Source of the DNA: Centroberyx gerrardi
Lineage: Eukaryota > Chordata > Actinopteri > Beryciformes > Berycidae
Direction: 5' to 3'
DNA: 64,000 nt
Assembly (NCBI RefSeq): GCF_048128805.1
Contig: NC_135998.1
Coordinates: 19,681,156 to 19,745,155 of the forward strand
Positions 29,690-40,457 of the stretch are shown here, piece after piece. The position numbers were made by a program, and so were the translations under genes. Below the pieces are notes generated by a model. The model ran no database searches. It worked only from the letters and a program-made list of their open reading frames with translations, and was not told the DNA's origin. Each line of letters starts with the position of its first letter. Position 1 is the first letter of the stretch.

Positions 29690-30890
29690 CAGTGCTCTAC
29701 TCCTCCCGGTTTCCCCTCCTCACTGCTCTGGATGCCGGTACCTGTCAGGGCGGGACGCCTCGTTATCGTTGGGAGCCGGTTGCCCTGAGGAAGCAGTTGG
29801 CCAAAGAGCTGTCAGGACGGTGATTACCGCTGACACCACCATGCCCTGCAATATGCTGCTACCCCGACAGCTTCTCCACTCCCAGTTCACATAACCTGCG
29901 GTTGGAGGTGATGGCTAAAGGCAAGCCGGGGGGAGCTAGCCGACAGACCAGACACCACCATCCTTCATGTTGAACAACTCAAACCGGATTTCAGGGACAT
30001 CATTACCTTCCTCCTCGACACCGGCCTTCAAACTATCATATCCGGTCTGGTTCCTACACTCTGAAAGGGAGTGGAGCGCTGGTCACGGCTGTTCTCTCTT
30101 CATGACTGGCTAAATCAGCCCTGCTCTGCCACTGGAGTGCCCTTTCTGGACAATTTTAGTTTTTTCTGGGCCAGACCATCTCTACTGAAATGCGACGGCC
30201 TTCACCCCAATAACAGCTCACAGCTGCTGTCGGACAATATGTTCTCTTTGCTTTCTACTTTGTGATATACTTGCTCAGTAGGAAATGTCTCCTTCCCTCC
30301 ACTTGCTCAGGTAAACCATTTATTAGATTATTCCATTTCATACATTCTGTTATAATTAGAAGTAGATCTAAGGGCCATAAGTCTGCCACTGCACTGTCAG
30401 CAAAAATAACCTCATCTCTGTTCACCGCCAGCTTGTTCTGCACTTAGCACCTTGACTAGGATGGGTCTTCTTAATGTTAAGTCTTTATCTAACAAATAGT
30501 TTATTTGTCATGATTTTATTATGTCTAGCAACCTTGATTTTTTTATGAACCCTCGCTGAGTCAGGCTGATCCAGTGCCTGTTTTAGAAACTTCTCCCCCA
30601 GGCTACTCCCACCTCAACCAGTCTAGACTAACGGGCCTCAGGGGAGAGGTAGAGGTGTTTTAGAAACACAGCTTTGTCTTTATGCTTACGCATTACTCCT
30701 GGGAATTTGACTTCTTTTGAAATGTTGTCTTACCTTATAAAAGGTAAATTTCAGATATTGTGCATTTTACTTTATAGGCCCCCTAAATCTACAGCTGGGT
30801 TTATTTGCAAGTTTTCAGAGCTGCTTTCCATTGCTATGCCTAAATACAACAAAATGTTGATAGTAGGTGACTATTTCCAAATGAAACCGA
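29690..30890 (+). mobile_element. L2-type LINE remnant (ORF1 esterase and start of ORF2)
   Basis: Frames broken by stops still show two LINE domains. The first, at about 29965-30262, reads TTILHVEQLKPDF, then DTGLQTIISGLVP, SRLFSLHDWLNQPCSATGVP and CDGLHPNNSSQLLSDNM. This resembles the SGNH-type esterase found in ORF1 of L2/CR1 elements, including the C-terminal DGLHPN block. The second, at about 30445-30890, starts with MGLLNVKSL and continues with ILLYRPPKSTAGF and NKMLIVGDYFQM, typical of the start of an endonuclease ORF2. The element is defective: internal stops, no reverse transcriptase, and the sequence diverges after 30890. Confidence 0.7.
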
Positions 30891-31695
30891 ACGTTAGTGT
30901 GGGAAGCATCCGTGGGAGGGGCTTATTTGAATATTGCAGAAATGGGCACGCCAACGTCAAACCTGCTCAGATCAAATGCACAGCAGTCTGCACTCGGTTG
31001 TGGAGGAATATTCTCCACCTCCGTCTCCCCCATCTGGGAAAAGAGTTTTAGGTGAAGCGCAGCCACAAACACACCTTCGTCCCATGTTGCTAGCTTAACT
31101 GAGCTCACATGCTAGAAAAAAATAGCTGAGGGTCAGGGGAGTAATTCCCACGGTTATCAAAATTTCATTCGATTAAATTTTTGTATACGTCCCAAGTGCA
31201 GGATGAGTCATCAACAGAAATGTGCTGTTTTCCGGAAAGAGACGGTCTGTTAATTTTGACATAAAATTTCTAGAAATCTACATTTTTTGTAAAGGTAAAA
31301 ATAACACTTGCACACTTGCACATGGTCTGAGCGGGCAACCTTTACAAATGGCATATCAAATTACATGAATAACACACTATTCACATTAGGTCATATTTGT
31401 TGTCACTTACTCACTTTAGTTAATGCCAGGATATGTTCAAGTAATACATGAAGAGTTAAGGTTTCAATGTAGACAATATGTATAACAACATTACTTAATG
31501 CAGTTATTTATTGTACATTTAATATGAACTCATCTCTGTTAATGTTGTTATTCATGTTTAATTCATGTTAGTAAATGGATTAGTTAACATAATGAATGAT
31601 AATGAACACTTCATGTAAAGTGTTACCGAATAAACATTTTCCTTCAGGTAGCCTCAGAAAGCAGAACTGGTACATTAATGACAATCTCAATCTGC

Positions 31696-31712
31696 AAAAA
31701 AAAAAAAAAAAA
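31696..31712. repeat. Poly-A tract
   Basis: About 17 A following CTGCA. It could be the tail of a retroposed sequence, but no flanking duplication is obvious. Confidence 0.85.
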
Positions 31713-32639
31713 ATTATCATCCCTATGATTCCAGTCTTCGGACAACTGCACATTGAATGTGAATGTGTGGTGATTTATCTAAGATTTGATATGGGTGATA
31801 ATTCTGTGATATGTGATGATATTTCTGTTTTTATATCTGTGTATTCATACATGTGTTTGTCTCTGTATGAAGCTCTCTCACAGAAGATATCAAACAGCCA
31901 TGGAAAGAATGGTAAAAATGGTAAAAATGTTTTACCTGTCTGCACACAAACGCTACAGTATACAAATATTGTCCATATTTATCAATTATCTAAATACTTG
32001 TAAATCTAAATTATCATAATTGAATCAATGTTTATTTAGCCATTAGAGAGGATGATTCTGAGTGATCTTGCCCTTCATTTTATCTGGAAATCAGCCTTGT
32101 GGCTGCGTTATATTTTTATATCCTCCTAATGGGAACTATGATTGACTGATCTCATTATCTTCCATCTTTCACTGTTCAGATTTATGTAAGTACTGATGAG
32201 TTTAAAGTCTTTCCACTCAATCAGTTGTCAAAATGTATTGTCCCATAAACTGCAAATACTTGAATCAAATTGGTATTCATGTGAGATTTATTTAGATTAC
32301 ATTTCTCATTTTGGGGTAAGGGACAATGAAGCTGTTGAAACCTTTCCTAAACAAGTGCTACTGAGCGATGAGACAGATGCAGCAATTGAATTAGTTAACT
32401 AACTTTGGTATCCCCACAAAGCAGGGAAATGTTCTTCTTCACTTCTAAAATCTCCCAATGAAATAAAAAAAAGGAGAAGTGAGTAGCCTGCTGGTGAAAT
32501 GCTCCTCCCTCCTGGAGGTTAAAATGAGCAACACTTTTTTTTCACAACAGTAATGGGAATATTAGCTGTAAGATTGTCTGCCAGACAAATATTGCACTGG
32601 TGTCTTTTGTAGGTTGTATGCATGATTAACCGCAACAGG

Positions 32640-33495
32640 ATGTCTGCCTATATGTTTAACCACAGGTGGTGCAGTGATGTCATGCAAGCAGGTTTGTCTT
32701 CCAGACATTGATATAGAACTTCTTTCTATATCAGTAAAGCCCTCTTATCACCTAAACATTTTTATTAGTGTGTCAGATGTCCAAATGATAATAGACTTCT
32801 GTTATGGCTCTATCGACACGGCTTACAACTCGGTGGCAAGAGTCCCACTGGGATCATCAGACCACAACACTGTAGTCCCTCTGCTTAAGAGAGAGAAGCC
32901 TGTGGTGCATCAGGTGAAGGTCTGGACCGATTAAAGACTGGACTGTGCTTCAGTTGTCAACTCACAGCATTAATGAGTTTACAGACACAGTGCATAGTCA
33001 TGTATTTTTCTACAATGACAATCTTTTCCCTATAACAATCCCTGGGTTTCTAGATTATTGAAAATGATCTTGGTTGAAAAGAATGCTGTTTTTCAGGAGG
33101 GAAACTAGAACAGAGGTAAAGTCATTAAAAAAAGCCAAGCAAAAATATTAAAAGTAGAGGCTCAGTTTAGCAGCAACAACCGAGGGTTTACATGTAGAGG
33201 GATTAGAGCTATGACTGAAAAAAAACAGTAGAGTGAAAGTTTTAAATCTGACCCAACTGGCCAACGAGCTGCCCAACAGCTTTTATTTACATTTTGAAAA
33301 TCGTGATTTTGATTCTTTAATTTATAAAATTTATACAAAGATAATAGCTGGTCCACGACAATTTCCAGTGTGCTGGAAATTATTCAATTACTCCAAAAGA
33401 GTCCAGGTCCAGATAACGTCTGAAGTAAGGTACCTAAAACTTGACTTCATTTTTGTACAGTCACTTCAGCTGCAGAGTCCCAAACCAAACACAAA
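32640..33495 (+). mobile_element. Second non-LTR retrotransposon remnant
   Basis: The plus strand carries decayed pieces in LINE order. An endonuclease part reads CLPDIDIELLSISVKPSYH, then IDFCYGSIDTAYNSV, RVPLGSSDHNTVVPLLKRE and VKVWTD. Next are NEFTDTV at about 32973-32993 and NLTQLANELPNSFYLHFENR, and then SPGPDNV near 33400, the usual phrase at the start of the reverse transcriptase. Frameshifts, deletions and stops break it repeatedly. It differs from the esterase-bearing copy at 29.7 kb. The clade is not assigned. Confidence 0.65.
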
Positions 33496-33601
33496 CCAAC
33501 ACTTCCACTTAACAATGCAACAAAAAGACACAAAACCGAATTAGATGTAGGCCTAACCTGCTGTCATTGTAGTAAAATGATTTTGAAGAGATAACATAGG
33601 A

Positions 33602-33830
33602 TTTTATAATGTGTCTGTGGTTCTCAGTAATGAATGTTTATTGACCTTATCATACTTTATGATGTCTTTATCTCTTATGGTATTATAGTGGCCTATTAAG
33701 AGTCCTATAATGTTCATAGGGGCTTATCGTGTGTCTGTAGTAGGCAACAGTGTCTATTGTGACCTCATCGTACTTTATGGTGTATTTATGTCCTATGGCA
33801 TTACTGCAGGATTTTCTGTTTATAACTTTT
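33602..33830. repeat. Two-unit tandem repeat, period about 118-120 bp
   Basis: GTGTCTGTGG...GACCTTATCATACTTTATGA (from 33611) recurs as GTGTCTGTAG...GACCTCATCGTACTTTATGG (from 33731), followed in both by TATTTATG/TCTTTATC and CTTATGG/CCTATGG. Only two diverged units are visible. Confidence 0.7.
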
Positions 33831-36800
33831 TGACTAAATGCCGTTTTGACTGAGATTCACTCGGGGTGTCAATCTTCAGCCCAATATCTTGTTAATCTCT
33901 AAAGAGAGACAGAATAATAGTCTAGATCAATAATAGCCTTGCAAGATCTTCCATTTTGAATGGGACAGATGCATCTATAGTCTACATTACATGCATCTGA
34001 ATGTATTTATTTATTTTGATTATATAAATACTGTTTAGAGATTTATTTTCACATTACTCCCACTACCCTACTAATCATTATTTAATGAAACTGAAGAAGG
34101 ATATTAATGTCAACTGCTCATTCTGTGATTCTGACATTTTGGAAATGAGAAGATATCTGCAAATCCTATCTGTAAATATTTGTATGAAGTGCTGATATAA
34201 CTCGTGTGTTCTACCCTCTGGAATTTCATTTTATCTGTGTTTTCATTTTGTTTTAGTTGCTTCTCTGTGGGTTTGTGTATTCTTGTATCCTGCAGCCTGT
34301 TTTGTTGTATACTTGCTGCTTTGTTGCAGTAGTTTGTATATTTGCTGCTGTATAAATAATAAAAAAATTTGAATCCATTTTATTTATAGAATATTTATTC
34401 TAAAGCATGCCCAAAACTCAGCAATTCAGATAAGCTAAAATCTGAATAAATTGTAGCCTACCACCCAATATTGTGTGTCTGCAAATAGATTTTGAAAGAT
34501 TTGGAAAATAATAAATGTTTTAGGATTTTGTTCTGACTGTATGAAAACAGAACAGGTGTGTTGAAAATTTGTGGTCCATATCCTAAAACAATAAGTGGTA
34601 GTTCACCTTGATATTGGATACCAACCACTGTTAGAAAAAAACAGAATACCATTTTCACCTTTTTGGTGGGCAGTGGTCAAGTCTGTTTTTTTCCCCAAAC
34701 TACCTTGGTAAAAATGCACACTTGACTGTTGTGAAAGGCAAGGAGTGACATAAAAGTGGGTCACTTGTAGAGTGGTGAATGTTATAAAAAAAAAAAGTCC
34801 TGTTCAGTCCTGTTCCCATCCTTGATTTGGGACACTCAAATTAACAAATAATATTTGGTTTAGGTTAATCAGAGTTAATGATTTGAACTGCAGACTAATA
34901 ACTAAACTACTTCCTGGCTGTGTGATATTATTTTCATAGTTAACTGGTTAAATTGTCATGTAAAATGAGCTCTGATTCTTTCAGTTTACTGTCAGACACA
35001 GCTAATTCTGCAGGCTCGTACATTAAGCTACTTTTTGGCCACATGTTGCTGACAGTCTTCTTCACTAGCTTGCTAACTCAAAAATGTCGTCATCTCAAAT
35101 TCCAGAAAACTGTGAAAATTTGTAAATGATTAAACTAATGACTAGTTGTGTGAAAATATTTTTCTATTTTACAACAGAAGTGTAATCCTGCTGACACTCC
35201 TGGCGTGAAACAGCCCACACAGCGGTTCAGAAACTCCATTGTGCCGACCATCATATGATGTTAGACCCTGTCGGCTGGAAACAGCCCACTCTGCAGCTCA
35301 GAAGCTGCTTTGTATGAGCAAACAACAGATGTGTGATGTAAAAGGAAGTACAGTGGGAGTTGTGGATGGTGTATGACTGTGCTAGTTACTCCAAGAAGTA
35401 ACACATTACTCAATCCTCCTTTCAGAAGTAATATTACTTGCTACTTTGTGGGAGCCATCACTTGTTACACTACTCATTTTTTTCTTAACAGCTCAAAAAT
35501 TGGAAAATTCTCACATCTTGAATTGGGATAACTCAATTACCTCTCCTGTGTGCTTATATGTGAAGGCTCCGAAGAATCAGTTCAGCATGCCGGAAAATAG
35601 TAGAGCAGTCAAAGGCAAAAATTTAAAGTATAACCTTATTTTGGTGGCATCTTTGGTGCCAAGCGATCATTGCTTTAGTGATTTTGCACAGAGATCACTT
35701 CACAATCAAGCTGTGTCACCGGTGATGTGGCATCTCTTTCCTTGGATTTTGTGTTGATGAAGGTTGAATTCTTGTTGGTACCAGTCAGAGCGTTCGGTAA
35801 CTGCTGTTGCTGCTGCTGGAAATGTAAAATGCATCACTTCTTGTGCACCAGAGGATTATTCCTGGAAAAGACCTACATGACACTGGATGCCTAGAACAGC
35901 AAATGTAAAAGCTTTTATGAACTGGGTATCGGTCAGATCATTAGTGTGTTATATCAATCAGCAATTCAGAGGAGCAAAACAGACATTTATTTACATGGAA
36001 ATGTTGCAGATTATTACTTTAAGTACCCAAATAGCAGATGAGTTTTACACACTCACTTACATTTGGACACTTAAGTGTTTTTTTTTTCTCTATTTGTAAT
36101 TGTTGTTAGCTTGTTCTTTCCCTTGAGTTTGCTGTTGTAATGTTGTTTAAGTATGTGCTTCAGGAGATTGAATATTGTATTATTTGCAGTGGAATGATTT
36201 TTTTCCCACCTGCGCATAATTTACAATTCTCAACAATGTTCGACTCATCCTTTGTTCGATGGATTCAAAGTATAAGCATTGCAAGAGTCCATAACTTTCT
36301 GAGGAGGTAAATTCTGAATGGTGTTACAGCCTTGCTATTCAACCTCTGCTGTTGCTTCAGTGTATCTAATTATCTGTCTTCTTCCTTTCATGCTGCATCC
36401 ACCTCAACTTTCCATAACACAGCGAGCTTTACAAAGCGAAAAGGCCGCTGAGTGTTGGACCACGGTACCATTTCAGGTCTTAGGCTGGTGCTGACTAATT
36501 TTGGTAGGGCTGTAAGTTGCTGGTCTATGTATGCTTGCATTTGCCAGTCTCTTGCCTCCCCCTAGCTCACTAACTTGTGTCTACTCAGCAAGTATTCTTT
36601 TCTCACTTGTTCACGTTCACATACAAAGATAATTTGATGCATATAGGGTTTCCTCACTTAATGGATAAAGACTTGGTTTCTGTTTGTTTCCTCTCAGTTG
36701 CTGCATTTTGTTATGCCATCAGGCTTATCAAAATAATCTAAATGTTGATAATTGACTGCAGTTGCCATGAGAAATATACCATACCAGATATACCATTTAT

Positions 36801-37169
36801 AAATATCAACAATGAAGAAGATGGAATTTCATCATGTTACCTTCTGGCAGTTGTGTTCAAACCTCAACGAAAATGTCTAATTGACATCTCCGTATAAATA
36901 AAATTATATAGAGTGTGTTGAAAGAAATACAACAGCAATTCAATTCCCACATAAAATGGTCGTTCTTTATTGACCATAGTTACCGGCAGATGCTAAAGAC
37001 AAAATAGAGTTTTTAAAATGTTCCACTGCAATGAACTTTATCATAGGTTATAGTGTAGGCTATAACCTTTATCTATTAAAAAAAGGTCTATTTATGCAGA
37101 TGCAGCTATATGCAGATATTATTTAGTATCTGTCAATAGGAAATGAATTGGGATTCTCTCAGTAATGAG

Positions 37170-37228
37170 CACAACCAGCAGGGGGCGCTAGTTGTGAGTT
37201 TCGCACCTTGGCCCCGCCCACGTCGTGG
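37170..37228 (+). promoter_or_regulatory. prrc2b: prrc2b promoter region with CTCF-like motif and GC box
   Basis: CCAGCAGGGGGCGCTA at 37175-37190 matches the core vertebrate CTCF consensus (CCASYAGRGGGCGCYA) at every position. GGCCCCGCCCACG at 37210-37222 contains an Sp1-type GC box. Both lie just upstream of a plausible non-coding first exon. No TATA box is seen at the expected place, as is common for housekeeping genes such as prrc2b. Confidence 0.6.
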
Positions 37229-37428
37229 TTGACGCTGTCCGGCGAGTCGATCCAGCCTACACACTCCCTGTTCATTCTCAGGCCGGGTAGGTTCCCAGCA
37301 ACGACGCCGTTAACGGGAGAATATATGAAGCTTGGGCTTTACAATCTCCATCCATCCTTTGAAGAGACAACATTTTGTGGAAATATATCACTGTCACTGA
37401 CCAGAAGATACACTTAGTCGTTAAATCG
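37229..37428 (+). other. prrc2b: prrc2b 5' non-coding exon 1 (start approximate)
   Basis: A GC-richer block downstream of the CTCF/GC-box pair ends in a strong donor, TCG|GTGAGT, at 37428/37429. The first coding exon at 45.8 kb has its own acceptor 64 bp before the ATG, so an upstream non-coding exon is required, and this is the best candidate. The transcription start is not resolved. Confidence 0.5.
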
Positions 37429-38940
37429 GTGAGTTATGAATGTGGTTGGTTGTGTTATTTAGCTATTTTTTCAGTCTCCTCCGACTGCCCCGTTTTATTG
37501 TTGCTTTGTTCTGGGCAGCAGCCATTTTTAATCGCCTTGTCCTACATTTTCATCGCCGTCTTCAGACGTACTGAAAGCCAAAAAGGTGGAAAATTATTGC
37601 ACCGGTGTGAACATTTTATACAGGTTTCCGCAAAACATAAAACATGAAGTCATGTCAGACACAAATATAGGCTTATTATACTGAAATACCGCCCGTTTGT
37701 GGGGTTTGTTTTTGGCATTCTAGACTTGAACTTTAACGGGATTGCTGTTTCGCTAGTTTCCGAACAAGCTGCGGCTGCGTTAACAGTCAAGGCTAATGCT
37801 AAGTTACGTCAGTTTGTTTTGTGTGTGTGGTATTTCTGAGTGCTACAGCCAACTAAAAAAGTAATAATTGACGTTTTACGTTGTCGTCTAAACTGTGGTA
37901 CTGAAATTCGGCTCTACAGGGTCATTAGCATAAGCAACTCGATGTTTACATAGGCATTTTCCTTCACTAGCATAATTTAACTAGCTAGTGGTGGCTGGTA
38001 ACTAACGCCAATGGTCCTTGTTGACGTCTGTCTTCTACCGTTTAACGTTGGGTAATCTCTGCAGCCTGCTAATTGACTAAAACACACGATTTTTTTTGTT
38101 TTATCCTTTAAGTTCAAATAGTGTCTTTTTGTTTGCGTGCCATGAACTGGCTGGTGTCAGCTTCATGTGCTGGAATTAACATTAGCTTACGAGGCGACAG
38201 CCAGCTACTACTAGGGAGGTCAAACGTGATTCTGCGGCTTAAAAAAATCAACATTGTAGCCGTCCTTTTTTAGACGGTAACGTTAACGTTATTTTCCCTC
38301 TTTTGTCCGATGGAGTATAACGTCAGAAAACCGGGTTTAAAAAAAAATCGCTGCAGTAGCTTTCTTATCATCCAAACCTGTAACATCGTGATCGCGGTAG
38401 AAAAAACTAAGTTTTTCGGTGAAATTAAACCGGTTTATTGTCAGATGGGGAACATATTTGATAATATGCTGTAATACACAGTTGAACCATTGTTAATCGA
38501 CGGCTTTTTTGTAAATTGAAGCCCCATTAAAACGCCTATGCGGAGCTATGACCGAGCGACCCCCGAGACGTTACGAATCGTCTGGTGATCGGCTTAAATG
38601 ATATTTGTTTGCATGTGCCAGTGCATTCTCAAAAACAGCAGTTGTGGGGTGTAGGGGCCTAGCTCTACAAACCAGGAAATGAAAATTTAGCTGACTTTGT
38701 GACTGTGTTGGTGTTTACAGTGTCAGTGTTTATTTTTCAACGAATACGTCCAAATCAAGTCTGTGGGTACGTTCAATTAAACACATTTTTTAAATGTGAG
38801 GGAAAAGTAGACATAATCAGCTTTTTAAAACATCAATAACATGTTTGATTCAGTACCACAACACGTAACCAAAAAAATGACAAACTAATGTTTGGCTGTA
38901 CACTGCAGCTGATTTGCTTACATTTTTTAACAAAACAATT

Positions 38941-38980
38941 CTGTATGGATGCATATAACCCTGTATGGATGCATATAACC
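38941..38980. repeat. Perfect 20-bp tandem duplication
   Basis: CTGTATGGATGCATATAACC occurs twice head to tail without a mismatch. Confidence 0.97.
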
Positions 38981-39434
38981 TAAGTCCTATCGATAGTGTA
39001 TAATAAATTGATACATTTTGTATTGTTACAAGAACTGGCCAGAGAAACAATGCTCATGCCACTGATTGCCATTAATTGACTAATGTAGCTAACTTCGCCA
39101 GTGCATTTTTATGCCAGCAAATAAAATGAAAAAACACTTTATAGGTATTATTACTCGACTAAAGCGCTGTTCAAACTACAAGACTGTTGAAGTCTTGCAC
39201 GTCAAGGGCAGTTAAGACTAAACTCTCGCCGCCTGTTCAGGAAGTTATTTGCGCTAGCCGATGGGACAGCGGTGGGCATCACACATGAAGAGAACCCACA
39301 TTACCCATTCTGTAAAAAACCTTTACCCATTCGTCCAGAACAGTTCACGGTAACTATAATTACAAAATAGGTGTTTGATTGTTTCTTGCTCCATGGCACA
39401 GAAGCTACACTTTACATTTACAATACAAATGTAT

Positions 39435-39530
39435 TTCGGTCCACTTGTAATTTCCATGCCGAAACTGGCCCGGGTAGGCGGAGTCAGCACTTGAAATAAA
39501 AAATGGGCTACGCCATGGTGTGTGCCGGAT
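39435..39530 (-). repeat. Fragment homologous to the hAT element at 44.5-45.4 kb
   Basis: Its reverse complement contains GGCGTAGCCC, AAGTGCTGACTCCGCC, ACCCGGGCCAGTTTCGGC and AATTACAAGTGGAC in the same order as 44966-45053. The ends are not defined here, so this is either a truncated relative of that element or another element sharing its interior. Confidence 0.65.
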
Positions 39531-39788
39531 GACCTGCTCCTATCTGATCGGCGAGACTGGCGCTGCCACAAAAACCAGACAGAACACAAGCACGGCTGAG
39601 TTAAACAACAATGGGTGAGGGTTCGCATTTTCTCCTGCAAGATGTTTCAGCTTTTAATGCTTGTGTCCGTGAGCAAACATGTTTTCCGGTTACACCACAC
39701 ATAGCTACTGAAATAAGCATTTTTGTTGTCTGGTTGGTGTGGAGCATGTGACGCGCCACCACAGGGTGCCTTTTTGTACTTTATTTTA

Positions 39789-40457
39789 AGGCCCTGACAC
39801 ACCAAACCGACTTCAAAGAACCAGCGGCGACGAAGGCCGACTGTTGCGTCGCCTCACGTCGCCTGCGTCTGGTCCAAAAAGTTGCACTTGAACACACCGC
39901 AAAGACTACACCCGACGGCCAACTAGCACGTACGTTCTGCGCCTGCGTGAGGGGAAATAACTCTCCATACCTTATGTCTGATAAGAAGTTGCAAATGGCA
40001 CTGGCGTTGTCAGCCCTTGGTCTTTTGGTTGTGGAAGAAGAAAGGAAGAGGCGGAGGCGAAAAATAAGGAGAAACCGCACTAAATGGGTGAAATCATGAA
40101 TAACGTTACTCCAGCGACAGGCTCAAGGGGCTTTCCCGAACCTGTCTCGAGAGCTGGAGATAAATGAAACCTCAGATTTTAAAAATTTCGCTCGGCTCTT
40201 TCCTGTTCAGTTCCACACGTTGAAGGAATTTATCAGTCCAATCATCCAGAGGCAAAACACGAACTACCAATCAGAGTGATCTCTCTCACCGACGGGCTCC
40301 GACGCCGATTCAACATGCTCAATCGGCCGAAAACACGCCGACAGGGTCCGACTAGTGCCGACGGTGCGGGACACACCGCAAAAACTAGGGACACCGACAC
40401 TTACCGACGGCCCGACATTGCCCGACGGCCGACCGTCGGCCTGGTGTGTCAGGGCCT
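39789..40457 (+). mobile_element. PIF/Harbinger-type DNA transposon remnant, 669 bp
   Basis: Perfect 16-bp terminal inverted repeats (AGGCCCTGACACACCA at the left, its complement at the right end) are flanked by TTA duplications at 39786-39788 and 40458-40460. The 3-bp TTA duplication and termini indicate PIF/Harbinger. The interior encodes two pieces of the transposase N-terminus in different frames. The subterminal regions are rich in CCGAC/GTCGG units. The conserved catalytic core of the transposase is missing, so the copy is non-autonomous. Confidence 0.85.
39974..40270 (+). pseudogene. Harbinger transposase N-terminal fragment (frameshifted)
   Basis: An ATG at 39974 opens 41 codons reading MSDKKLQMALALSALGLLVV, then a basic run (EEERKRRRRKIRRNRTKWVK) and a stop at 40097-40099. 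After a frame change, about 40114-40270 reads QAQGAFPNLSRELEI, NETSDFKNFARLFPVQFHTL and KEFISPIIQRQ. This matches the family pattern QGAYHNLVxEL...FxNFxRM...FDxLLxxVxPxIxRQDT. No DDE catalytic domain follows; the right terminal region begins at once. It is a dead coding relic. Confidence 0.75.

Larger units (their letters stand above)
17787..37170. other. Gene-free interval between plpp7 and prrc2b
   Basis: About 19.4 kb with no recognisable coding exon on either strand. The first part should hold the plpp7 3' UTR. An ATTAAA at 18404-18409 is one possible cleavage signal, and the first canonical AATAAA is near 20442, so the transcript end is undecided. Contents: (TG)n at 18796 and 25637; a 13-bp tandem repeat at 23451; a 95-bp direct duplication at 25990/26684; L2-like LINE ends at 27.2-28.2 kb with a perfect palindrome; a GC-richer patch at 28260-28600; LINE ORF remnants at 29.7-30.9 and 32.6-33.5 kb; and a 118-120-bp tandem at 33.6 kb. 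The ends at 26320-26345 and 31600-31635 share GTAAAGTGTT and may belong to one further DNA-element family. Confidence 0.7.

Noticed and set aside
35380..35760. GTTACT/AGTAAC-rich block as another hAT-like element related to 4666-5093
   Set aside because: The left side resembles the family (TAGTTACTCC...AAGTAACACATTACTC), but no matching right end or target duplication was found.
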